A stretch of DNA of 5,187 nt, taken from positions 1-5,187 of the forward strand of contig JASLIG010000047.1 in NCBI GenBank assembly GCA_030152805.1, given 5' to 3'. Within the stretch, counting starts at the first letter, position 1; each line of letters begins with the position of its first letter. The translations under genes were made by a program, and so were the position numbers. The DNA is from Solirubrobacterales bacterium. GTDB taxonomy: Bacteria; Actinomycetota; Thermoleophilia; Solirubrobacterales; 70-9. Shown one piece after another: positions 1 through 5,187 of the stretch. The notes beneath the pieces were generated by a model. It was not told the DNA's origin. It saw only the letters and a list, made by a program, of their open reading frames with translations, and did no database searches.

Positions 1-15
1 CTCTGCGGGAATTGA

Positions 16-40
16 CACCCCAGCGCTTCGCGCTGGGGTG
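16..40. terminator. Perfect 11-bp GC-rich stem-loop, possible terminator
   Basis: CACCCCAGCGC (16-26) pairs perfectly with GCGCTGGGGTG (30-40) around a TTC loop. The stem is strong enough to act as an intrinsic terminator for a plus-strand gene lying left of the window. The bases after it (AATCTTGTGC) are only mildly T-rich, so there is no classical U-tract. Because the hairpin sits inside a larger inverted repeat, it may instead be one arm of that element. The stem is certain; the terminator role is a guess. Confidence 0.4.
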
Positions 41-47
41 AATCTTG

Positions 48-66
48 TGCGTGGCTTCGCCGCGCA
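48..66. other. Second stem-loop of the nested element
   Basis: TGCGTGGC (48-55) pairs with GCCGCGCA (59-66), with one G-T wobble, around a TTC loop (56-58). It has the same loop sequence as the stronger hairpin at 16-40 and lies inside the same 12-bp outer inverted repeat. It is most likely a second branch of one folded structure. It could also be a chance product of GC-rich sequence, since the stem is only 8 bp. Confidence 0.35.
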
Positions 67-110
67 GGAGCCGGATTGCATTTCCGCCGCTTCGCGACAT
101 TCCCGCAGAG

Positions 111-309
111 GCGCACCCGCCATCCCCTCAAAGCCACCCGAGCTTCGAGCTGACCTTGAAAGCGTCTTGCTCGGCCTCAGGGTCTCTCACAAGCTCGAGA
201 AACCTGAGCTCGTCTGCCCAGCTCAAACCGTGCTGGCGACCGCCTCCCCGCGGGTCGTGCGCGATCATCTAGACGTTCGTTCTAGTTTGGGGCGCGGGCG
301 GCCGATAGG
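111..309 (+). other. Non-coding leader region upstream of the protease gene
   Basis: No protein that I recognise is encoded here. The short frames that cross it have no ribosome binding site and no recognisable domain. A modest hairpin is visible at 192-210: AGCTCGAG pairs with CTGAGCT around an AAAC loop, with G197 bulged. AGCT-TCG-AGCT at 141-151 is a 4-bp stem. The region presumably carries the promoter and 5' leader of the protease gene. Confidence 0.5.
269..288 (+). promoter_or_regulatory. Tentative -10 box and short dyad ahead of the protease gene
   Basis: CTAGA (269-273) and TCTAG (281-285) form a 5-bp dyad with a 7-base spacer, a possible operator half-site pair. It overlaps TAGTTT (283-288), which fits the TANNNT pattern of actinobacterial -10 boxes and would place a transcript start around 295. 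No good -35 hexamer stands 16-18 bases upstream. This is a position worth testing, not a firm promoter call. Confidence 0.2.
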
Positions 310-318
310 TTGACTGTG

Positions 319-2634
319 ATGCAGTCTGGCAACGTGCTCCGCCGCGCCTCGGGTTCCTGGTTGGCTGTGGTTGCCCTGCTCGCTGTTCTTGCCGCCCCGA
401 CGCAGGCGCGCCCCGCGCGCCCCGGTGTCGACGGTCTCTCACCCCGCCTCACCGAGTTGGCCAAGCCCTCCGTTCGCGCTTCTTCCCCCGCCAAGCAGGC
501 GAGCGACATAGGCCTGCCGCCGACCGGGCCCGGCAGCCTGCAACGCGACGGCGGCAGGGTTCTGGTCGAGGTGCGCTTTGATCGCGGCGCAGCCGCACGC
601 GTGGCTGCGCTCCGTGCCGCCGGGGCCGAGGTGGTCAGCGTCAGTCGCCGTTACCAGTCCTTGACGGTCGCGGCGAAGCCGGCAGATCTGGAGGCCCTGG
701 CCGCCGTGCCCGGGGTGGAGGGGGTGACGGAGGCCCTGCGACCGATCGTCTCGGCGTCCCCGGAAGGGTGTCCGTCGGGGACCGTGGTGTCGGAGGGCGA
801 CGCCCAGCTCCGTGCCGCCGAGGCCCGCAGCGAATTCGGCGTCGACGGCAGCGGCGTGACGGTCGGCATCCTCTCGGATTCCTACGACCGGGACGGCGGC
901 GATGCCACGAACGCAAGCGGCGACGTCTCCACCGGGGACCTGCCGGGGTCGGCCAATCCATGCGGGGACACCTCTCCGGTAAACGTCCTCGACGACTCCG
1001 ACGCGGCGGGGGCCGACGAGGGCCGGGCGATGGCGCAGATCGTCCACGACCTCGCGCCCGGCGCCAAGCTCGCTTTCGCCACCGCTTTCTTCAACGACCA
1101 GCTCCCGTTTGCCGAAAACATCGAACGCCTCGCCAGGCCCACATCGGCGGGTGGTGCCGGCGCCTCGGTGATCGCAGACGACGTCTCCTACTTCGACGAG
1201 CCTTTCTTCCAGGATGGCCCAGTGGCGGTCGCCGTCGACAAAGTCACGGCGCAGGACGTCTCCTACTTCTCCTCGGCCGGCAACAACAACATCATCCTCG
1301 GGGGCAAGAACGTCGCCTCCTGGCAGGGCCAATACCAGGCATCGGGCGGCTGTCCCGCCGGGGTCCCTCACTACCTGCCGCCGGACCAGTTCGATTGCAC
1401 CGACTTCAACGGCAGCGGCGACACCGGCTTCGGCATCACAGTGAAGGCGAAAGGCTCGCTGTTGATCGACCTGCAGTGGGCGGAACCCTGGTACGGCGTC
1501 GATACGGACTTCGATGCCTACCTGCTCAACGGCGCCCACGAAGTGGTGGAAGAAAGCGAGTACAACAATCCCGGGGCGACGCAGAAGCCGTTCGAGCTGC
1601 TCTTCTGGAAAAACCCGGCAAGCACCGCTCAGACGGTCGAACTGGCGATCAAGCGCTACAGCGGTTCCGGCAGCCCCCCGCTCAAGCTCGCGATGCTCGA
1701 GAACGGCGCCAAAGACGTGATCGGCACCGAGTACCCCGAATCGACCGCTGCGACGACGGTCGGGCCGACGATCTTCGGTCACAGCGCCGCGGCCGGCGCG
1801 TTGAGCGTGGCCGCGGTTCCGTACAGCAGCGAAAGCGAACCCGAGTACTACTCCTCGCGCGGCCCGGTCAGCCAGTACTTCGGCCCGGTGAATGGGGTCG
1901 CGCCGGCGGCCGAATTGGCCTCGCCGGAAACGCGCGATAAGCCGGACCTGGCCGCGACCGACTGCGGTCAGACCACCTTCTTCGCTTTCGAAGCCGCCGG
2001 AGCCTGGCGCTTCTGCGGGACCTCCGCCTCGGCCCCGCACGCCGCCGCCGTGGCGGCGCTGATGCGGGACGCCGACCCCGCGCTGACGCCGGCGCAGATA
2101 CGAGCCGCGCTGGTGGCGACGAGCCGACCGGTCGGGGTCTTCGGGGCCGAGGCGGTGGGCAGCGGCCTCCTCGACGCGGTCGCGGCTCTCGGCGAAGTGG
2201 CGGAACCGGGGGAACCGGCGCCGGAAGAAGAACCAGTCGAAAATGGCGGCAGCGAAGAATCGGAAGGGAGCGAAGAAGGGGGAGCGGTCTCGACCTCTGG
2301 AGAATCCCCGACGGAGATCGATAACCCGGCACCGCCCGGGGTCTCGAAATCGACGAAGGCGGTCGCGCCGAACACCTTCTTTCGCCGCCACCCGCCCAAG
2401 CTGATCAGGACCCGCGGCAGCCGTGCCGCTGCGAGGTTCCGCTTCGGCTCCGACGAGAACGGGGTCACTTTCTCCTGCCGGATCGACGGCGGCCAGTTCC
2501 GGCTCTGCCCGGCGACCCTGGTGCGCCGCTTCTCTCCTGGTTCCCACGTCGTGGGTGTGGTGGCGAGCGACGCCGCGGGCAACCGCGATCGCTCGCCCGC
2601 GACCTACCGCTTCACGGTCAGAACAGTCCGCTGA
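319..2634 (+). CDS. Secreted subtilisin-like (S8-type) serine peptidase with inserted PPC-like domain and C-terminal Ig-like domain
   Basis: Predicted exported protease of 771 residues. ATG 319 is chosen over TTG 310 and GTG 316 because AGG at 307-309 is then spaced 9 bases away. Residues 1-30 form a signal peptide (RR, then a hydrophobic core, with TQA before a likely cleavage). About 80-143 resembles an I9/fervidolysin-type propeptide. The catalytic domain shows GILSDSYD with probable catalytic Asp187, SSAGNNN with oxyanion Asn322, and FCGTSASAPH with nucleophile Ser569. The usual HGTH motif is absent: DEGRAMAQIVHDLAPGA puts Glu234 in the histidine position. A beta-rich insertion at about 345-460 resembles a PPC domain. 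An acidic linker (630-665) leads to a small Ig-like domain (about 694-769). Eight cysteines (151, 215, 345, 360, 549, 566, 720, 730) suggest four disulfides. There is no LPXTG motif or C-terminal membrane anchor, so it is probably released. Substrate unknown. The fold call is firm; activity is less certain because of the Glu. Confidence 0.93.
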   Translation: MQSGNVLRRASGSWLAVVALLAVLAAPTQARPARPGVDGLSPRLTELAKPSVRASSPAKQASDIGLPPTGPGSLQRDGGRVLVEVRFDRGAAARVAALRAAGAEVVSVSRRYQSLTVAAKPADLEALAAVPGVEGVTEALRPIVSASPEGCPSGTVVSEGDAQLRAAEARSEFGVDGSGVTVGILSDSYDRDGGDATNASGDVSTGDLPGSANPCGDTSPVNVLDDSDAAGADEGRAMAQIVHDLAPGAKLAFATAFFNDQLPFAENIERLARPTSAGGAGASVIADDVSYFDEPFFQDGPVAVAVDKVTAQDVSYFSSAGNNNIILGGKNVASWQGQYQASGGCPAGVPHYLPPDQFDCTDFNGSGDTGFGITVKAKGSLLIDLQWAEPWYGVDTDFDAYLLNGAHEVVEESEYNNPGATQKPFELLFWKNPASTAQTVELAIKRYSGSGSPPLKLAMLENGAKDVIGTEYPESTAATTVGPTIFGHSAAAGALSVAAVPYSSESEPEYYSSRGPVSQYFGPVNGVAPAAELASPETRDKPDLAATDCGQTTFFAFEAAGAWRFCGTSASAPHAAAVAALMRDADPALTPAQIRAALVATSRPVGVFGAEAVGSGLLDAVAALGEVAEPGEPAPEEEPVENGGSEESEGSEEGGAVSTSGESPTEIDNPAPPGVSKSTKAVAPNTFFRRHPPKLIRTRGSRAAARFRFGSDENGVTFSCRIDGGQFRLCPATLVRRFSPGSHVVGVVASDAAGNRDRSPATYRFTVRTVR
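2562..2597 (-). terminator. Strong stem-loop past the minus-strand operon, candidate terminator inside the protease 3' end
   Basis: GGCGAGCGA (2562-2570) pairs exactly with TCGCTCGCC (2589-2597). After a small internal loop, CGCGG (2574-2578) pairs with CCGCG (2583-2587) around GCAA, giving 14 bp in total. Read on the minus strand it begins 20 bases after the stop codon of the membrane protein gene, a typical terminator distance. A smaller stem, CCCAC-GTC-GTGGG (2543-2555), follows. No U-tract is seen on the minus strand. On the plus strand it encodes the DAAGNRDRSPA stretch of the Ig-like domain, so codon and protein constraints could produce it by chance. Confidence 0.35.
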
Positions 2635-3214
2635 GCAGGTCCAGCTGGGTGCCGAAGTAAACCGAGATCGCGGTGATCGGCAGGTAGCCGACCGCGGTCG
2701 TCCAGACGAATCGCCAAGGGGGCACGCGGGCCGCGCCGGCCGCGTAGGAGACGAGGCTGAAGGGGAAGATCGGGACCAGGCGAGCGGCAATCAGCACCTT
2801 GGCGCCGCCGCGCTCGATCCTCGCCTCGGTTCGCTCGAAGCGCTCCTTGCCGAGCCAGCGGTCGAGCAGCGGCCGCGCCACCGAGCGTCCGATCGCGAAG
2901 CAGGCGAGGCCGGAGAGCAGCCAGCCGGCCATCATCAGGACCAGGGCTCCGAAGAAGCCGTAGACGAGGCCGGCGGCGGCGTCGACGATCTCAGCCGGGT
3001 AGAAGATCACCGCGTGCAGCAACGCCAGCACGAGGATCAGCAACGGTCCGGCCGCGCCGAGGCTCTGCAGCTCGCTCCGCACCTTTTCGGTGTCGCCGTG
3101 AATCGCGGCGGAGGCGGCGTCGTGCAGTGCCGGCACGGCGAACACCAGCGCCGCCAGGAGTGCCACCCCGGCCAGGGTGATGCCGATCTCGAGCAGGGGC
3201 GGCCGGTTATCCAC
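2618..3214 (-). CDS. TVP38/TMEM64 family (DedA-like, VTT domain) membrane protein
   Basis: Integral membrane protein of 198 residues of the TVP38/TMEM64 (SNARE-associated, DedA-related) family. Bacterial DedA relatives have been linked to lipid-carrier transport and membrane homeostasis; the substrate here is unknown. Hydrophobic stretches lie at about 10-30, 56-73, 78-110, 141-160 and 174-191. The family signature is clear: ARLVPIFPFSLVSYAAG (144-160), then RFVWTTAVGYLP with the conserved Arg, Pro and Gly residues. GTG 3214 is preferred because it overlaps the helicase stop as GTGGATAA, implying translational coupling. An upstream ATG at 3274 would add 20 residues that look like an out-of-frame reading of the helicase end. 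Neither start has a good ribosome binding site (only GAG 7 bases before the GTG). The 3' end overlaps the protease gene tail to tail by 17 bases. Length suits the family, so the gene looks intact. Confidence 0.92.
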   Translation of the reverse strand: MDNRPPLLEIGITLAGVALLAALVFAVPALHDAASAAIHGDTEKVRSELQSLGAAGPLLILVLALLHAVIFYPAEIVDAAAGLVYGFFGALVLMMAGWLLSGLACFAIGRSVARPLLDRWLGKERFERTEARIERGGAKVLIAARLVPIFPFSLVSYAAGAARVPPWRFVWTTAVGYLPITAISVYFGTQLDLLSGLF

Positions 3215-5187
3215 GCAGGCGCTCGGCCAGACCGGAGTGCCGGCTGCTGCCGTCGTCGCGGCGCAGCGCGGCATCGAGGGCGCCGCGGTCGCCGATCAGC
3301 ACGCAACTGCTGCGGGCGCGCGTGATCGCCGTGTAGAGCAGGGGGCGGGTCAGCATCCGCGAGTGCGAGCGGTGGCAGACGCCGACGACTACCGGCACCT
3401 CACATCCCTGCGCCTTGTGGACCGAGATCGCGTAGGCGAGTCGCAATGTCGCCGTCTCGCCGTAGGGGATCGTCAGCGAGCCGCCCTCATCGGTCTCGAC
3501 CACGATCTCCTCCTCGTCGGGATCGTCGGCGCGGAGGAAGACGATCGAGCCGTTCATCAGGCCGAGCTCGTGCGAGTTGCGGGTCTGGATCAGGCGGTCG
3601 CCGATGCGGAAGCGGTCACCGAGAGCGCGCTTTCCGCCTCGGTTGAGGGTCGCCTGCAGGCGCTCGTTGAGCGCGTCGATGCCGACCGCCCCCCGGTACA
3701 TCGGCGCCAGGACCTGCACTTCGCGGATCGGATCGACCCCGAAACGGCTCGGCGCCCGCTCGGCGACCACCTCGACGACCGTGTCCAGGGCGCGCTCTGG
3801 ATTGGCGCGCTCGATGAAGAAGAAGTCGTGCTCCTGGTCGGGGGCCGGCTCCAGGTGCGGCTGGCGCCCCCGGTTGATCTCGTGGGCGGCGGTCGTGATC
3901 ATCGAGCGCGCCGCCTGGCGGAAGATCTGGGTGAGGCGGACGACGGGAGCGACGCCGGACTCGATCAGGTCCTCGAAGGGCTTGCCAGCGCCGATCGGGG
4001 GCAGCTGGTCGGCGTCGCCGACGAAGACGACGTGGGTCGATTCGGCCAAGCCGCCGAGCAGGACCTCGATCAGGCGCAGGTTGAGCATCGAGGACTCGTC
4101 GACGATGACCAGATCGGCCGGCAGCGGATGGCCGGGCTTGAAGCCGGGCTCGCGACCCGGCATCCACTCGAGCAGGCGGTGGATCGTCTGCGCCGCATGG
4201 CCGGTCGCCTCCTCGAGGCGCCGCGCCGCGCGGCCGGTCGGCGCGCAGAGGGCGATGCGCAGCGACGCCGCCTCGGCCTCGGCGACGATCGCCCGCGTGC
4301 AGGCGGTCTTGCCGACGCCGGGGCCGCCGGTGAGGACCGAGATCCGCGAGCCGAAGGCACCGCGGACGGCCGACCACTGCTCGTCGGTCAGTTCGGTGTC
4401 GGCGTCGTCGGCCGGCGGTGACTCGCCCGGGTCGTGGTCGAGGTGGGGCGGGGCGGCGCAGCGCGCCGCCAGCGTCTCCGCGACGGCCGTCTCGCTGGCC
4501 AGCGTCAGCTGGCGGTAGACGCGCTCGCCGTCGAGGACGAGCCCGTTCGCTTCGCTCAGCACCTCCGGGTCGGGGCTCAGCCCCAGCAGCTTCGCCGTGT
4601 GGCGGGTGAGCTCGGCAAGCGGCAGGTAGCTGTTGCCCTGCTGTTCGGCCTCACTGAGAGCGTAGACGGCGGCGGCCTGGGCGCGACGGCTCGACTCCGG
4701 CGGCACGTCGGCGGCGAGGGCGATCTTGTCGGCGCGGGCAAAGCCGACTCCGTTCACCTCGGTCAGGCGGTAGGGATCCTCGTGCAGGATCACCATCGAG
4801 CTCTCGCCGAAGCGGGCGTGGATCGGCGCCGCCAGGTGAGCGAGGCCGTGCGGGGCGAGCTGCACGTGCAGATCGCGGACGGCACGGCTGGCGTGCCACG
4901 ACTCGGCGGCCGCCGCGGCCTGGTTGGCGCTGACGCCGCGCAGGGCGCCGAAGACGCCTTGCGGGTTGGAAGCAATCGCTCCCAGCACCCCCTCGCCGTG
5001 CTCGTCGACCAGGCGTTCGGCCCGCGCCGGGCCGATGTGGCGCAGGGTCGTCAGGTAGGCGATCTGCCCCTCGCGGTCGGCGGGGTCGAGCGGCAGCGCC
5101 CCTTGGGCGCGCAGCTGGCGCCCGTAGCGCGCGTGGGTCTGCCACTCGCCGCTGACTTCGGCCCGGTCGCCGACGCCGAGGTGGGCG
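3207..5187 (-). CDS. recD2: RecD2-family SF1B DNA helicase (RecD/TraA type), N-terminus beyond window
   Basis: ATP-dependent 5'-3' DNA helicase of the RecD2 type, which acts without RecBC and is linked to DNA repair and replication-fork upkeep. The frame is open to the right edge; 660 codons are visible including the stop, and about 50-80 residues are probably missing. Numbered from the first full visible codon: OB-like segment GDRAEVSGEWQTHARYGRQ (6-24); helix-hairpin-helix region from about 40, including YRLTEVNGVGFARADKIA (139-156); Q-motif-like LTDEQ (266-270); Walker A GGPGVGKT (287-294); motif Ia APTGRAARRL (315-324); Walker B VDES (362-365); motif III GDADQLPP (390-397); motif IV LTQIFRQA (418-425); motif V SVHKAQGCE (588-596); motif VI YTAITRAR (618-625). 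Every expected ATPase motif is intact. The helix-hairpin-helix region and lack of RecBC neighbours separate it from RecBCD-type RecD; TraA relaxase-helicases would carry a relaxase domain. GTG 4988 is internal, since RecD2-like sequence continues upstream of it. Confidence 0.95.
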   Translation of the reverse strand, partial: AHLGVGDRAEVSGEWQTHARYGRQLRAQGALPLDPADREGQIAYLTTLRHIGPARAERLVDEHGEGVLGAIASNPQGVFGALRGVSANQAAAAAESWHASRAVRDLHVQLAPHGLAHLAAPIHARFGESSMVILHEDPYRLTEVNGVGFARADKIALAADVPPESSRRAQAAAVYALSEAEQQGNSYLPLAELTRHTAKLLGLSPDPEVLSEANGLVLDGERVYRQLTLASETAVAETLAARCAAPPHLDHDPGESPPADDADTELTDEQWSAVRGAFGSRISVLTGGPGVGKTACTRAIVAEAEAASLRIALCAPTGRAARRLEEATGHAAQTIHRLLEWMPGREPGFKPGHPLPADLVIVDESSMLNLRLIEVLLGGLAESTHVVFVGDADQLPPIGAGKPFEDLIESGVAPVVRLTQIFRQAARSMITTAAHEINRGRQPHLEPAPDQEHDFFFIERANPERALDTVVEVVAERAPSRFGVDPIREVQVLAPMYRGAVGIDALNERLQATLNRGGKRALGDRFRIGDRLIQTRNSHELGLMNGSIVFLRADDPDEEEIVVETDEGGSLTIPYGETATLRLAYAISVHKAQGCEVPVVVGVCHRSHSRMLTRPLLYTAITRARSSCVLIGDRGALDAALRRDDGSSRHSGLAERLRG

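Larger units (their letters stand above)
1..110. repeat. Nested inverted-repeat element, possible structured RNA or REP/MITE-like repeat
   Basis: The arm at 1-12 (CTCTGCGGGAAT) is the exact reverse complement of 99-110 (ATTCCCGCAGAG), giving a 12-bp perfect outer stem. Inside it lie a perfect 11-bp hairpin (16-40) and an 8-bp hairpin with one G-T pair (48-66). A third, very weak CGC-TTC-GCG stem lies at 88-96. All three loops are TTC, so the folded form would be a multi-branched junction. The first arm starts at base 1, so the element may extend leftward out of view. It lies upstream of the protease gene and contains no convincing coding sequence. It could be a non-coding RNA, a REP-like or miniature mobile repeat, or the terminator region of an unseen upstream gene. 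The pairing is seen directly; the role is unknown. Confidence 0.6.

Noticed and set aside
1..110. tRNA gene suggested by the branched fold
   Set aside because: The outer stem is 12 bp, not 7, and no T-arm GTTCGAATC-like sequence or anticodon loop can be placed.
38..313. 91-codon plus-strand frame in the leader region (GTG start)
   Set aside because: It begins inside the 16-40 hairpin, has no ribosome binding site and encodes no recognisable protein; its end overlaps the protease start region.
768..1940. 390-codon plus-strand frame within the protease gene
   Set aside because: It is an Arg-rich out-of-frame reading of the protease coding sequence.
319..2634. Classification as a sedolisin (S53) because of the Glu
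   Set aside because: The GTSASAPH serine motif, the Asn oxyanion residue and the lack of an Asp four residues after the Glu fit the subtilisin family better.
439..2790. 783-codon open frame on the minus strand opposite the protease gene
   Set aside because: It is very Arg/Gly-rich with no recognisable domain, lies almost wholly opposite a gene with clear motifs, and is typical of GC-rich antisense shadows. Its 5' part also overlaps the membrane protein gene.
2423..3325. 300-codon plus-strand open frame crossing the protease end and the membrane protein gene
   Set aside because: It runs out of frame through the protease Ig-like domain and antisense through the membrane protein, and its Gln/Arg/Gly-rich sequence matches no family I know.
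3177..4421. 414-codon plus-strand open frame opposite the helicase gene
   Set aside because: The composition is antisense-like and no family is recognised. The minus strand here carries all helicase motifs in order.
1..5187. CRISPR array, transposase, phage or toxin-antitoxin genes
   Set aside because: No spaced direct repeats and no matching protein motifs were seen on either strand.

Overview
The window is GC-rich, has strong third-position GC bias and is packed with genes on both strands. The secreted S8-type protease with a small C-terminal Ig-like domain resembles proteins I associate with high-GC Actinomycetota, particularly Thermoleophilia/Solirubrobacterales. That assignment is inference from protein style; no rRNA or marker gene is present to settle it.

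Layout. Bases 1-110 hold a nested inverted-repeat structure: a perfect 12-bp outer stem (1-12 with 99-110) enclosing a perfect 11-bp hairpin (16-40) and an 8-bp hairpin (48-66), both with TTC loops. Bases 111-318 are the leader of the first gene, with a weak hairpin, a short dyad and only a tentative promoter. Bases 319-2634 (+) encode a secreted, multidomain subtilisin-like (S8-type) protein. Its catalytic Asp, oxyanion Asn and nucleophile Ser motifs are readable, but a Glu stands where the HGTH-type histidine should be. On the minus strand, reading leftward from the right edge, are a RecD2-family SF1B DNA helicase (3207-5187, N-terminus cut by the window) and a TVP38/TMEM64 (DedA-like) membrane protein (2618-3214). 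The two overlap by 8 bases and probably form one transcript. The membrane protein gene meets the protease gene tail to tail with a 17-bp overlap. A strong stem-loop inside the protease 3' end (2562-2597) lies just past the stop of the minus-strand pair and may terminate it.

Functional picture. The protease is exported and probably acts outside the cell or at the cell surface. RecD2 acts in the cytoplasm on DNA ends or forks, and the TVP38-like protein sits in the cytoplasmic membrane. I see no pathway joining the protease to the minus-strand pair. The helicase and membrane protein are linked by gene overlap only. I see no CRISPR array, tRNA, rRNA, transposase or phage gene. The two least ordinary items are the nested palindromic element at the left edge and the His-to-Glu protease active site.
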